From a virus, in IMG/VR virus record IMGVR_UViG_3300029983_000007, positions 248,001 to 312,000 of that record: a stretch of 64,000 nucleotides of DNA, one strand, 5' to 3'. A model generated the notes under the pieces. The model was given only the letters and a program-made list of their open reading frames with translations, was not told where the DNA came from and did no database searches. The position numbers and the translations under genes were made by a program. Of the stretch, positions 8,031-17,223 are shown piece by piece. How positions within the stretch are numbered: position 1 is the first letter of the stretch; each line of letters opens with the position of its first letter.

Positions 8031-8458
8031 AATATATAAAAAAATTTGAAGATAATGACAATGATAATATATTATATCATAAATATGATATAGTAATTAA
8101 TGAGTGGTATAAAACTTTTGAAATTTTTTTAATTTTAAAAGATGTTTATAACTTAGATGAAGAATTTACTTGTATTTATATTGGCAGTATTTGTAAAATT
8201 AATGATATAAATCCATATTATAATATTAGATTTAGTGAATTTGCAGTTAATATAGAAACAAAGATATTAAATTCTGATTATATAAAAATAAATAATAAAT
8301 ATAAAGATTTGATATGTGATGAGATATTTGTTAAAAATGATAAAGCAACAAAACATTATTTAAGTTTAATAGAAATACTTTGCGGTGTTAATTTAAAAGA
8401 TTTACCAGAGTTGAAGAATCATTATTTGAAAATGTCAACTAGCAAATTTAATTTATAA
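8027..8458 (+). CDS. Tagged-array protein, unknown middle
   Basis: N-tag MKYIKKFE and C-tag SKFNL enclose 130 residues, mostly helical with Tyr- and Asn-rich segments. No recognised domain. ATGA overlap with the ankyrin gene before it; 12 bases separate it from the next. Confidence 0.87.
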   Translation: MKYIKKFEDNDNDNILYHKYDIVINEWYKTFEIFLILKDVYNLDEEFTCIYIGSICKINDINPYYNIRFSEFAVNIETKILNSDYIKINNKYKDLICDEIFVKNDKATKHYLSLIEILCGVNLKDLPELKNHYLKMSTSKFNL

Positions 8459-8470
8459 AAAAACAAAATT

Positions 8471-8929
8471 ATGAAATATTTAGAGAGTTATAAAGAGATA
8501 AATCCAGATGATATTAAAGTTGGTGGATCATATGACAAATTACCAGGAGTAATTATTAGTGATAAACTGTATAATAAAATACCGTATATTATTAATTTTT
8601 TAAATTCAAAAAAAATAAAATTTCAATTGTTTACTAATAATGTATATTTTTTTATCATATTAAATTCTAGTAGTTATCTTGAATTATTACCATATAATTA
8701 CAATACTATGGAACATGTAATTCCTCTTTCAGATGACTATAATGATAAAAACACAGATAATCTGTTAAATAAATTACAATTAAATTGGTATGAAAATAGA
8801 TTCAGAACATATAATAAAGACGTTGAATTTATAGAATTTAAAATTGAAACATCTGATGATATGACAGAATTAAAAGAATATATTGACAACCTTTTAATTA
8901 AAAAAATTGCCAATAAATTTAATCTATAA
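8471..8929 (+). CDS. Tagged-array protein, unknown middle
   Basis: The N-tag is the variant MKYLESYKE and the C-tag is NKFNL. Residues 15-35 (IKVGGSYDKLPGVIIS) occupy the place of the GDYV strand in other members. No confident domain. Intergenic gaps of 12 and 18 bases replace the usual overlaps. Confidence 0.85.
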   Translation: MKYLESYKEINPDDIKVGGSYDKLPGVIISDKLYNKIPYIINFLNSKKIKFQLFTNNVYFFIILNSSSYLELLPYNYNTMEHVIPLSDDYNDKNTDNLLNKLQLNWYENRFRTYNKDVEFIEFKIETSDDMTELKEYIDNLLIKKIANKFNL

Positions 8930-8947
8930 AAAATTATATATATCATT

Positions 8948-10318
8948 ATGAGATACATTAAGACATATGAATATTACACACCTATTAAAATAAATAATGA
9001 AAAACCTTTCAAAATTGATGACGATATTGCAGATAAAATTGCATACATACAAGATAGTCTTAATAAACTTAGAAAAAGAGTTCAAAATGAAAAAGATAGA
9101 AAAACTCAAGCTGATTTAAATAGAGAGATAAATGATAAAGTCAAAAGGCTTAGTGATTTGACATTTAAACAAACAAAACAAGTTGCATATTTAAAAAATA
9201 ATCCAATAACAGAAAGTTCTGATATTGTTAATGATACACCAAATCTAATTGAAGTTTTATCATCAAAAAAATTTAAGCCAGAAGATATAGAAAAATATAT
9301 AGGATTTGATGAAGATGAAGCTATGATATGTATAGAAAAAGAACTCAGATATCCTTATAAATCTGATCCCGCATATGATGAACAAGGAGTAACTATAGTA
9401 ATAAACTCTAAAATTCTTGAAGATTTATTTAATATTGAGCATAATTCTTTACAATTTGCTTTGCAATTTAATCACTATAATAGTTATGAATATGATGTTG
9501 ATAGTGATGAATTAAATTACTTGGGTAGTTACACAAAAAAAGAGACAAACGATAAATTAATAAAATTAGCTAAAAAGTTTGGGTTTAAGTTTAAAATAAA
9601 TCCTAAAGAACACGGAGAAATCGTTGATTTTTTTGAATATTTAGGTTTGAATGATGATATAGAAACATTCAAAAATGAAATGAGTATGGCACACGAACGT
9701 GCTGTAGAAGAAGCAGCAAGAGAAACATTGAAAAAAATGCCATTTAATATTGATGACAATAGTAATAGTGATACTGATAGACAAAAATATAATATAGAAT
9801 TAGTATTTGAATATAAAACTATTATAAATTATATGAAAAAATATAAATTAGATGTAAAAACAATTAAAGAGTTTTTATCAAATATATCAGAATCAGATGA
9901 ATTGAGTCCTGAATCAATTGAATATGAAGATAGTTATAGTTATATTAATTATGATGATTTATCAAAATCTATTGATGATGTTGTTGATAAATATTTAGAA
10001 AATCCTGATGACATATTTAAAGTTTGGATTGAAAAAGACAATTTAAATATGTTCAAAAAATTTGAAAAAAAATATGCATTTTATGACTATACATATGATT
10101 TTTGGTTTAATAGCAACAGGCATAGAAATAATTTATTAGTAATGGCTAAATTATATAATGGTAAAATATTAGAATGGTTTAAAACTTATAATTTCCAAAA
10201 ATATTTAATTGGAGATGATATGGATAATTACAAATTATTAAAAAATGCAGAAATACTAAACACAGAAATTGAAAGTGAATTCAGTTATATTGTAAACGCA
10301 GATAAATTTAATATATAA
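8948..10318 (+). CDS. Large tagged-array protein
   Basis: With 456 residues this is the longest protein carrying both tags (MRYIKTYE ... ADKFNI). Residues 25-65 look like a coiled coil (IAYIQDSLNKLRKR...), followed by acidic, mostly helical regions. No enzymatic motif found. It may be a fusion or an independent protein that acquired the tags. Confidence 0.87.
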   Translation: MRYIKTYEYYTPIKINNEKPFKIDDDIADKIAYIQDSLNKLRKRVQNEKDRKTQADLNREINDKVKRLSDLTFKQTKQVAYLKNNPITESSDIVNDTPNLIEVLSSKKFKPEDIEKYIGFDEDEAMICIEKELRYPYKSDPAYDEQGVTIVINSKILEDLFNIEHNSLQFALQFNHYNSYEYDVDSDELNYLGSYTKKETNDKLIKLAKKFGFKFKINPKEHGEIVDFFEYLGLNDDIETFKNEMSMAHERAVEEAARETLKKMPFNIDDNSNSDTDRQKYNIELVFEYKTIINYMKKYKLDVKTIKEFLSNISESDELSPESIEYEDSYSYINYDDLSKSIDDVVDKYLENPDDIFKVWIEKDNLNMFKKFEKKYAFYDYTYDFWFNSNRHRNNLLVMAKLYNGKILEWFKTYNFQKYLIGDDMDNYKLLKNAEILNTEIESEFSYIVNADKFNI

Positions 10319-10322
10319 AAAT

Positions 10323-10706
10323 ATGAAACACCTAAGATTATTTGAAAATTTTGAAGATGAAGAAGATATTGATATTTCTGAAGAAGAAGATGATGATGAC
10401 GATGACGATGAAGATTTTGAACATTATACTCATTATAATGAAGGAGATTATGTAAAATTAGACAAAGATGAAAATGAGTGGGATGCTATAGGATTATTTG
10501 CTAAGATAATTGAAGTTAACAGTCATAGGTTAGATGAATACGAAAACGAGATGTTTGAACCAAGGTACAAAGTAAATTCAATTGATAAAAAAACTAACTC
10601 ATTACATGATTTTTGGGTTGGAGAGAGTGAAATTGATTGTAACTTAACACCAGAGGAAATTGAAGAATTTGATTTATTATTGAAAGCAAGTAAATTTAAC
10701 ATATAA
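10323..10706 (+). CDS. Tagged-array protein, GDYV type with acidic run
   Basis: N-tag MKHLRLFE, C-tag SKFNI. A run of about 20 acidic residues (15-33) precedes EGDYVKLDKDE. The closing NLTPEEIEEF matches the genes at 1442 and 29285. Function unknown. Confidence 0.87.
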   Translation: MKHLRLFENFEDEEDIDISEEEDDDDDDDEDFEHYTHYNEGDYVKLDKDENEWDAIGLFAKIIEVNSHRLDEYENEMFEPRYKVNSIDKKTNSLHDFWVGESEIDCNLTPEEIEEFDLLLKASKFNI

Positions 10707-10708
10707 AA

Positions 10709-11197
10709 ATGAAACATATAAAATTATTTGAAAATTTTGAAGATGAACATGATATAGATTTAATCGTTGATAATTATATAGAAGCATTAATTTGGACTCA
10801 AGAAGGTGTTGGAGAAGATGCTGATGGTAATGATCCAATGGATGGTAAAAATATATCAGATATTAATAAAGAATCAAAAGAAGAAATAAAAAAAGAAGTT
10901 GAATGGTTTATTAATTCAGCAGGTGATGTATTTGAAGAACTATCAGATGATCAAATTGGACATGATTTGTGGCTAACAAGAAATGGACATGGATCTGGTT
11001 TTTTTGAAAGAATCGAAGAAAAAGAAAATTTAGAAATAATAGAGGAATTGTGTGATATACTAGGAAATGCTGAAGTTTTTGTAAATGACGATGGTGAAAT
11101 ATATCATGAATCTAATGATAGATATAAAACTTTCAATTTAAAAGAGTATCGAAAGGAAAAAGAATTTGATAAAACAGTAAAGAAATTTAATTTATAA
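10709..11197 (+). CDS. Tagged-array protein, antirestriction-like region
   Basis: N-tag MKHIKLFE, C-tag KKFNL, 162 residues, strongly acidic. The segment WTQEGVG (residues 26-32) followed by DDQIGHDLWLTRNGHGSGFF resembles a conserved block (IGHDFWLTRNGHGAGFWDR) in phage and plasmid proteins near single-strand-binding or antirestriction genes. The block is recognisable but its activity is not established, so no function is assigned. Confidence 0.85.
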   Translation: MKHIKLFENFEDEHDIDLIVDNYIEALIWTQEGVGEDADGNDPMDGKNISDINKESKEEIKKEVEWFINSAGDVFEELSDDQIGHDLWLTRNGHGSGFFERIEEKENLEIIEELCDILGNAEVFVNDDGEIYHESNDRYKTFNLKEYRKEKEFDKTVKKFNL

Positions 11198-11219
11198 CAT
11201 ATTTAAAAAACAATATATT

Positions 11220-11489
11220 ATGATAAGCATTAAATCAACAAAAACAAAACCTAAATATAAAATAGGTGATTATGTTAAATTAATTGATGATAATTGGGAG
11301 ATTGAAAATTTAGTACATATTTTAGATATAAATGATGATATCGAAAATCCAGATTATTATGTAGACGCAATCTATATTAAAACAAAGGAAAGAGTAAAAG
11401 TGTGGATTGATGAAGAAGAAATAGACAAGAAAACTAATGCAAAAGAAAAAATAAAATTTAAAAAAATTGAAATACATAAAAAAATATGA
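11220..11489 (+). CDS. GDYV-type protein with altered end
   Basis: The start MISIKSTKTK lacks the N-tag. IGDYVKLID (residues 17-25) marks the SH3/KOW-like core. The end reads KIKFKKIEIHKKI: the C-tag KFN is replaced because two extra bases in an A run shift the frame past the usual stop, so translation continues 23 bases into the next gene. I infer a damaged junction. Confidence 0.75.
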   Translation: MISIKSTKTKPKYKIGDYVKLIDDNWEIENLVHILDINDDIENPDYYVDAIYIKTKERVKVWIDEEEIDKKTNAKEKIKFKKIEIHKKI

Positions 11490-11871
11490 AAGTTCTAATT
11501 TAAATGAAATTGAAAAACTAGTAAATCATTTAATTATTTTTATACGTGGAGATAATGATAATATTAATTATACATCATATAATGGAGATTATGCATTTTT
11601 ATATACTATCAGTGGTGTTCAAAATAAATATTTTATGAATGTAAGATTGTCAACTAATAAAGAATATATTTTATTTAATATTGATACTATAATTCAAAAT
11701 CCAGGGTGGATAAATAAATATATTGAAGAAATATCACAATTTATTAAATTTATAATGGATAAATACACAGAACTTGGTAGAATAAATATTTCAAATGTTG
11801 ATAATATTATAAATGATGTTACAAAAGAAAAGTATGAAATTTATTTAAATACACTAAAATACAATTTATAA
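11467..11871 (+). CDS. Tagged-array protein with TTG start
   Basis: The N-tag KYIKKYES follows a TTG rather than ATG codon; the usual ATGA junction has become TTGA. The C-tag is LKYNL. The body resembles the proteins at 619 and 40946 (a helix HLIIFIRG, a beta-rich middle, and NVDNIINDV near the end). Expression may be reduced by the TTG start. Confidence 0.8.
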   Translation: MKYIKKYESSNLNEIEKLVNHLIIFIRGDNDNINYTSYNGDYAFLYTISGVQNKYFMNVRLSTNKEYILFNIDTIIQNPGWINKYIEEISQFIKFIMDKYTELGRINISNVDNIINDVTKEKYEIYLNTLKYNL

Positions 11872-11873
11872 AA

Positions 11874-11902
11874 AAAAGAGAGAATCTTTGATTCTCTCTT
11901 TT
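11874..11902. terminator. Bidirectional terminator
   Basis: A perfect 13-bp stem (AAAAGAGAGAATC with its complement) and a 3-base loop, bounded by A and T tracts, between convergent genes. Confidence 0.85.
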
Positions 11903-11936
11903 GCTATTTAGGTTCATTAAATCGCACGGTTTATCT

Positions 11937-12545
11937 TTATTTTTGAAAAAGATTATCCTTCACATTATTTTCTGCATAATAAGTAGTAGCTGCAGATATA
12001 TTTGAATATGCTACTGTTATTCCATCATTTGTTGCATCATAATTAAAAGAATTACTACTACTCATTCCCATTGATTCAGCAACAAAACAAGAATCTTGAT
12101 TTGCTCCAAGATATATAAATTCAGTATTAAATTCCTCTCTCATTTCTGTTACCATGTTTTTTATTAATTCTCTATGATACACTCTTGATGAATTTTCTTC
12201 ACCATCTGTTAATATAACAAATAATGTTTTATCACTTCTTTTGCTTTTTTTAGTTGATCCTAAGAGATCTAAATAATTATCAATACATGTACCAAGTGAA
12301 TCATATAAACTTGTTCCACCATTAGCATAATAAGTATCTTCATTAAGTTCGTCTACATCATTAATATCAACATTATTATATGGCATATAAAAACTTGTAT
12401 CAAAAAACATCAATGAAAAATTTATTTTATTTCCACTTTCTTTTTGTTCCATTAAGAATTTATTGAATCCTTCTCTTGCTTTCTCTATTATCGAACTCAT
12501 TGAGCCAGACATATCTAACATACAAACTATATCTATCTTATTCAT
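11937..12545 (-). CDS. VWA-domain protein
   Basis: A 202-residue von Willebrand factor A domain. The metal-ion site is complete: DMSGS (11-15), Thr in GGTS (78) and Asp in LTDGEE (114). Such domains bind a protein partner through a divalent metal. It is encoded 3 bases after the zinc-ribbon protein at 12549, and the pair is likely one functional unit. No signal peptide, so it acts in the cytoplasm. The partner and process are unknown. Confidence 0.9.
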   Translation of the reverse strand: MNKIDIVCMLDMSGSMSSIIEKAREGFNKFLMEQKESGNKINFSLMFFDTSFYMPYNNVDINDVDELNEDTYYANGGTSLYDSLGTCIDNYLDLLGSTKKSKRSDKTLFVILTDGEENSSRVYHRELIKNMVTEMREEFNTEFIYLGANQDSCFVAESMGMSSSNSFNYDATNDGITVAYSNISAATTYYAENNVKDNLFQK

Positions 12546-12548
12546 ATA

Positions 12549-13436
12549 TTATATAATTTTTTCTCCACATTTTGGACAAAATTTCCAAGTAGATTTTCTC
12601 AAACGATACCCGCAATCTCCACAGTACTCTCTTATCTCATTAATACTCTGTGATTTAGAAGAATAAGGCATAAGTTTATAAGATATTGAGTGAAAAAATG
12701 TATCTGAAAACGCCACATTTACATTTTTCAATTTTTGTTCTGACAAATCTCCTTTTTCAATTCTACCAGTTTCAATAGTATTAACACTTAAAGTTGATGT
12801 AGGTGTTGAGTTAATATTTAAGCTTGATGTATATGTTGAACTAATACCAAGATTATCTGTGCTGCTAAATGACATATTACCTATGTTATTACAACTTTGT
12901 GTATAGATATTATTTATACCACTTAAATCAGAATAGCATCTTGAATTTGAATTGCTGCTATTAAATGTAGAATTTCCAGATAGTGTTATGAATGTAGAAT
13001 TACCGTAATTATTTTCATATTTAGTTGGTTTAGGTGGAAATTCATATTTCACATTGACTTCATTGCTATTATTACTTCTAAAATATTCTTTATAAAAATT
13101 AAAAGTAATTAATCCATTGTTTTCAACAGCTTCAACAGCTTCTTTATTGTTTCCATCAATGTTATAGGTTTCAAATAACATTTTACGTTGCTCATCTAAA
13201 AATCTGTCTAAGAATACATCTTGACCAGGATTTAAAATTAAATAAGAATCTCCTTTTTTTACTGAATTGAAAATTATTTCTACCCCTATTTTTTCTTTTA
13301 AAGGGTTAAATAATTTAAGTTCAAAGTTATCTCCATCATTCAAGTAAATGATGTTATCCTGATAAACTTTTAATTCGTTACGTTTACTAGTAACTTGAAC
13401 AGAAGGGTTTCTGTTCAACATTTTGTTGTTTTTCAT
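12549..13436 (-). CDS. Beta-rich protein with C-terminal zinc ribbon
   Basis: The N-terminal 120 residues (ELKVYQDNIIYLNDGDNFEL, then LILNPGQDVFLDRFLDE) look like a compact beta sandwich. A Ser/Thr/Asn-rich linker of about 100 residues follows, and the protein ends in a zinc ribbon with YCGDCGYR and FCPKCGEK. It precedes the VWA gene in the same operon. I recall similar VWA-linked proteins in Bacteroidota and their phages, but no function is established. Confidence 0.85.
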   Translation of the reverse strand: MKNNKMLNRNPSVQVTSKRNELKVYQDNIIYLNDGDNFELKLFNPLKEKIGVEIIFNSVKKGDSYLILNPGQDVFLDRFLDEQRKMLFETYNIDGNNKEAVEAVENNGLITFNFYKEYFRSNNSNEVNVKYEFPPKPTKYENNYGNSTFITLSGNSTFNSSNSNSRCYSDLSGINNIYTQSCNNIGNMSFSSTDNLGISSTYTSSLNINSTPTSTLSVNTIETGRIEKGDLSEQKLKNVNVAFSDTFFHSISYKLMPYSSKSQSINEIREYCGDCGYRLRKSTWKFCPKCGEKII

Positions 13437-13671
13437 TGTTTTTTATTTTTTTTATATTTTTAGTTTGCTAATTCATTCATTGCCTTTCAACAATTCCAAA
13501 GTCATAATGGCTCTAAACTAACACAACCCAAAAAAATGAACCTTGTCACTTTAAGTGCGACATTATTATATATAATTTTTCTATCACCCCCATAGTATTA
13601 AAATATATTAAAATTTAAATTATATTCAATTTTTATTTGTATCTTTGTAGAATAATTTAAAATAATATGTT

Positions 13672-13881
13672 ATGAAAGCAGAAAAAACAGTTTGGTCATA
13701 TTATTATGATGATTATATTATTAAATCAGATTCAATATATATTGAAAATTTAGGAATATTTAATGGTGATTATAGATATAAAGGTGATGAAACATATTGG
13801 TTTTCAGAAAAATATGATGAATTCTATGACAATGAGATAACTATTGATGAAGTTGAAAAATTTAAAAACAATACCAAATGA
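13672..13881 (+). CDS. Small acidic protein
   Basis: 69 residues, Tyr-, Asp- and Glu-rich, no domain recognised. A TATCTTTG box 25 bases upstream fits a host-type -7 element, without a clear -33 partner. The stop overlaps the next start as ATGA. Confidence 0.75.
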   Translation: MKAEKTVWSYYYDDYIIKSDSIYIENLGIFNGDYRYKGDETYWFSEKYDEFYDNEITIDEVEKFKNNTK

Positions 13882-14156
13882 TTAAATTTTTTAAAATTAC
13901 CAAAAAAACAATACAGGACCATATGATTATGCCAGTTAAATATCATGAGAAAAAGGTTCTTCAAAAACAAGAAGAATATGATGCTATTCAGATAAGATTA
14001 AAAAAGTTTGAGAAAGAACAAATTGAACGTAATAAATTAATATCTGAACTTGATGATATTCATATGAGATTAGAGAAAAGTAAAGTTGATAAAATTTCAT
14101 CTGAAGAATATCATGAAATTTATAAAAAATTATTAGAAATAGAAAAACAAAAATAA
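13878..14156 (+). CDS. Coiled-coil protein
   Basis: 92 residues; from about residue 25 the sequence is a heptad-like Lys/Glu/Leu coiled coil. Second gene of a four-gene operon (13672-14703). Confidence 0.78.
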   Translation: MIKFFKITKKTIQDHMIMPVKYHEKKVLQKQEEYDAIQIRLKKFEKEQIERNKLISELDDIHMRLEKSKVDKISSEEYHEIYKKLLEIEKQK

Positions 14157-14158
14157 TT

Positions 14159-14350
14159 ATGAAAAATGTAACATTTTATGTCATTTGCTTTATTATTGGT
14201 ATTATAATAGGATGTATTCCTAGCTTGTTTAAAATTGAATATATATCATTTAAATGGTGGACAATAATTTTAATATCTGACATTTTATTTGTACAAATTT
14301 TAAGTTACATAGATTCAATGATAAAAAATAAAAAGTCAAAATCAAAATGA
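14159..14350 (+). CDS. Small membrane protein, two TM segments
   Basis: Two hydrophobic segments (residues 4-22 and 32-50) and a basic C-terminus (KNKKSKSK) predict an inner-membrane hairpin. The stop overlaps the next start. Confidence 0.78.
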   Translation: MKNVTFYVICFIIGIIIGCIPSLFKIEYISFKWWTIILISDILFVQILSYIDSMIKNKKSKSK

Positions 14351-14703
14351 AAGACTTAAAAAATATCACTCAAGAAGAGGTTGAAACAATATGTGAATTA
14401 CTTGAAGAACCATATATAAATCATATGGCTGGACTTTGGAATTATGGGCTGGCAGTTCAAATAATTACAACATCAACTGCAAATAATAACAGAGATGATT
14501 CTTATGTAACCATTTTTTATGATGGAAAAATTAATTTACATAGAAATAATGGTAATTGGGGTGGTATGAGAGATGAATCAATATGTTCTTTGATTATAAC
14601 TGACTACTTGAGAAGTGAAGGCTATGAATTCAAGTATGAAATACCTAAAAAATTAGAAAGAAAGTTTAAATTAAATGAATTAAATAAAATATCTAAACTA
14701 TAA
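14347..14703 (+). CDS. Hypothetical protein with K-tail
   Basis: 118 residues. The middle (YVTIFYDGKINLHRNNG) looks beta-rich. It ends ERKFKLNELNKISKL, the only plus-strand case of the RKxKLxxL motif found mainly in minus-strand genes. Last gene before a strong terminator. Confidence 0.78.
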   Translation: MKDLKNITQEEVETICELLEEPYINHMAGLWNYGLAVQIITTSTANNNRDDSYVTIFYDGKINLHRNNGNWGGMRDESICSLIITDYLRSEGYEFKYEIPKKLERKFKLNELNKISKL

Positions 14704-14723
14704 CTCACTAATAATATTAATTT

Positions 14724-14757
14724 AAAAAGACTACAGAAATTTCTGTAGTCTTTTTTT
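14724..14757 (+). terminator. Terminator
   Basis: A perfect 16-bp palindrome (AAAAAGACTACAGAAA and its complement) followed by a T run. Confidence 0.88.
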
Positions 14758-14803
14758 GTATTTTTTGACTTCATTATATTTATATATACATATAAAACAT
14801 TAT

Positions 14804-14947
14804 ATGAAAGTACAAAAAACGTTTACAATAGAAAAAGAAATATCAAAAGAATTTGATAAGATTTCAAAAGAGAAGTCAATTAATAAATCATTATTCATAG
14901 AAAATGCTATGAAAGAATTTATTCAAAAAACGATAAATCAAAAATGA
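14804..14947 (+). CDS. Ribbon-helix-helix (Arc/CopG-like) protein
   Basis: 47 residues: a short strand (KTFTIEKEI) followed by two helices (SKEFDKISKEK; NKSLFIENAMKEFIQ), the classic ribbon-helix-helix layout. It should dimerise and bind DNA. The stop overlaps the start of the GIY-YIG gene as ATGA, so it may regulate that gene or act with it. I chose the internal ATG because the upstream extension lies in terminator and promoter sequence. Confidence 0.75.
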   Translation: MKVQKTFTIEKEISKEFDKISKEKSINKSLFIENAMKEFIQKTINQK

Positions 14948-15825
14948 TTATTGGTGTATATAAAATAACAAATCTAATAAATAATAAATGCTATATTGGA
15001 TCATCAATAAATGTCAAAGGAAGAATATGTGCGCATAAAAATGATTTAAAAACTAATAAACACCATTCTATTAAATTACAAAGAGCATATGATAAATATG
15101 GAATTGAAAATTTTAAATATGAAATTATAGAAGAATGTGAAATAGAAAATATAATAATTAGAGAACAATATTATATTGATTTTTTAGATTGCTGTAAAAA
15201 CGGATATAATGTATTACCAAATGCTGGTAATAATTTAGGTATGAGACATAGTGATAAGACAAAGGAAATATTAAGGCAGAAAAGTATGGGAAATAAAAGT
15301 CATTTTGGTATAAAACAAAGTGATGATACTAAAAAAAGAATATCAGAAAAATTAAAAGGAATACCTTTATCCGAACAGACTAAATTAAAAATGAGTAAAT
15401 CAAGAAAAGGTAATGTTTCAGAAAAATCAATTATTTATTTAATAAAATTTAATAAATCAAGAATAGGAATTCCGTTATCAGATGAAACAAAAGAAAAAAT
15501 AAGTATCTCAAAAAAAGGTAAACATCAAAGCAAAGAGACTATTGAAAAAAGAGTAAAAAAGAATACTGGACAGACAAGAACAGATGAAGTTAAATTAAAA
15601 ATGAGTAAAGCTATGACTGGGATAAAAAAAATACCGATGTCTGAAGAAAATAAATTATTGAGATCTAAAAAAGTTGCTCAAATATCAGAAAGTGGTGAAA
15701 TAATAAAAGAATTTGATAGTTTAACAAAATGTGCTACTTATTTTGGTACTAAAATTAATAGAATATGGGAAGTGTTATCAGGTAATAAAAAATCATACAA
15801 AAAAAATTATTTTAAATATTTATAA
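14944..15825 (+). CDS. GIY-YIG homing endonuclease with NUMOD repeats
   Basis: The GIY-YIG nuclease domain spans residues 1-90: GVYKI (4-8), CYIGSS (16-21), Arg27 and the Glu in REQYYIDFL. About five NUMOD3 repeats (SDETKEKIS..KKGK type) bind DNA in the middle, and a NUMOD1-like end (VAQISESGEIIKEF...CATYFG) follows. Such enzymes spread themselves by cutting a target site. No intron is visible around it, so it is a free-standing homing gene. Confidence 0.93.
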   Translation: MIIGVYKITNLINNKCYIGSSINVKGRICAHKNDLKTNKHHSIKLQRAYDKYGIENFKYEIIEECEIENIIIREQYYIDFLDCCKNGYNVLPNAGNNLGMRHSDKTKEILRQKSMGNKSHFGIKQSDDTKKRISEKLKGIPLSEQTKLKMSKSRKGNVSEKSIIYLIKFNKSRIGIPLSDETKEKISISKKGKHQSKETIEKRVKKNTGQTRTDEVKLKMSKAMTGIKKIPMSEENKLLRSKKVAQISESGEIIKEFDSLTKCATYFGTKINRIWEVLSGNKKSYKKNYFKYL

Positions 15826-15893
15826 ACTTATTATTTTTTTATACTATATAAGAAGTGGAAAATTATCCACTAAATATAAAAATAAATAGTTAA

Positions 15894-16094
15894 ATGATTA
15901 AATTACAAGGTGTTGTAAAATTTTACAACGAAACTAAAGGTTTTGGATTTATTAAAAATACTGAAACAAACGAAGACGTATTTGTACACGTTAGCGGATT
16001 AATTGACAAAATCTATGAAAATGATAATGTTACATATGAAACAACTCAAGGTAAAAAAGGGTTAAATGCTATTCAAGTAGAATTGGCTGATTAA
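15894..16094 (+). CDS. Cold-shock domain protein
   Basis: 66 residues, standard CspA length. RNP1 is KGFGFI (15-20) and RNP2 VFVHVS (29-34), so it should bind single-stranded RNA or DNA as an OB fold. A T-tract plus TATACTATA motif lies upstream and a terminator follows, making it a single-gene unit. Confidence 0.93.
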   Translation: MIKLQGVVKFYNETKGFGFIKNTETNEDVFVHVSGLIDKIYENDNVTYETTQGKKGLNAIQVELAD

Positions 16095-16114
16095 GATATA
16101 TTCTTAAAGATTTT

Positions 16115-16147
16115 AAAAAAAGACTCAATTAAATTGAGTCTTTTTTT
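16115..16147. terminator. Bidirectional terminator
   Basis: A perfect 16-bp stem (AAAAAAAGACTCAATT and complement) with a 1-base spacer and T run, between convergent genes. Confidence 0.88.
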
Positions 16148-16640
16148 ATATATTGAATTTATCAGCAGTTTGAGATAATAAATAATCTTTATATTTTTCT
16201 GGATAATCTTTTATTATTTTTTTCTTAGTTTCTGGTTTCAAATAATCAAAAAATGTAATATTAACTGTTGTGCCTTTATCATTCCAATTAGCATTTGAAT
16301 CAATTAATAATTTCAAAATATCATAATACACCACTTCGTTCAATTCAATAATTGAGCTATAAAATCCAGCAAGTAATAATGGTGTCCAACCTTGACTTGT
16401 ATTATCTTGAAAATTTACATCAGCGCCTTTTTCAATTAAAATCTTAACAATATTTATATCAGCATCTTTATTAATAGAATATATCAAAGAAGTATATCCT
16501 TTATCATTTATATAATTAACATCAGCACCTTTATTTATTGCGCTTACTACATTTTCTATATCTGAGTCTATACAAGCCTCAATTAATTCTTCGTTTAAAT
16601 CAATCTGATTGTTTTGTTCAAAATTTTTTAAATATTTCAT
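16146..16640 (-). CDS. Tagged-array ankyrin-repeat protein
   Basis: N-tag MKYLKNFE, C-tag DKFNI, 164 residues. Ankyrin repeats: VVSAINKGADVNYINDKG, IVKILIEKGADVNFQDN and ILKLLIDSNANWNDKG. The cap IIKDYPEKYKDYL is typical of the tagged ankyrin group. It overlaps the ankyrin gene before it as ATGA. Confidence 0.93.
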   Translation of the reverse strand: MKYLKNFEQNNQIDLNEELIEACIDSDIENVVSAINKGADVNYINDKGYTSLIYSINKDADINIVKILIEKGADVNFQDNTSQGWTPLLLAGFYSSIIELNEVVYYDILKLLIDSNANWNDKGTTVNITFFDYLKPETKKKIIKDYPEKYKDYLLSQTADKFNI

Positions 16641-17161
16641 AAATTAAATTTGTCTGCATTTTTTTTCGTTAAATATATTTCATATTGTTTATGATATTTC
16701 TTTAATATATGGGATTTTACTTCTTCATTTTTTGATAAATACCAAAAAAAATCTTTTGAATAATCGACAGAAAAATGATGTTTAATATTCCAATCAGCTC
16801 CTGCTTTAATTAATTTTTCCATCATTGATGTGAAATAATCACTGCTTGCACCAGTAAGTCCCATAGATGATAATATCAAAGCTGTTGTTCCATTTTCATC
16901 TTGATAATCTAAATTTGCTCCTGATTTTATTAATTCATCAAAAACTTTTTCATATCTATTAATAATAGCAAATTGCAGAGCAGTTTTCTTACTTAATTGG
17001 TCTTGTAGATTTAAGTTTATTTGACCAGATTTTATCATATTAATCATTTCATTTTCTCCTCTTATATTTAAATCTTTTTGTCTTACTAGATTTAACAAAT
17101 CATAAGTATGGTATTGTTTTTCATTGAATTTTAGTTCTTCGTATAATTTAATATGTTTCAT
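16637..17161 (-). CDS. Tagged-array ankyrin-repeat protein
   Basis: N-tag MKHIKLYE, C-tag DKFNL, 174 residues. Ankyrin repeats include VFDELIKSGANLDYQDENG and MEKLIKAGADWNIK. The cap LKKYHKQYEIYL precedes the C-tag. First gene of a two-gene minus-strand array. Confidence 0.92.
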   Translation of the reverse strand: MKHIKLYEELKFNEKQYHTYDLLNLVRQKDLNIRGENEMINMIKSGQINLNLQDQLSKKTALQFAIINRYEKVFDELIKSGANLDYQDENGTTALILSSMGLTGASSDYFTSMMEKLIKAGADWNIKHHFSVDYSKDFFWYLSKNEEVKSHILKKYHKQYEIYLTKKNADKFNL

Positions 17162-17162
17162 A

Positions 17163-17180
17163 GTTTTATATATTAAAAAA
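17163..17180 (-). promoter_or_regulatory. Candidate phage promoter (T-tract + ATATATA)
   Basis: On the minus strand TTTTTTAATATATAAAAC sits directly before the start of the ankyrin pair. It matches the motif before the array at 55040 (TTTTTTTAATATATAAAG). Confidence 0.5.
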
Positions 17181-17223
17181 TAATTATTATTTTATTGAAA
17201 TCAAGTTAAAAAAATACCTCACA

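Noticed and set aside
13437-13671. Regulatory RNA in the 235-base gap before 13672
   Set aside because: Only a short CACTT-T-AAGTG symmetry and a single TATCTTTG box are visible; no extended pairing.
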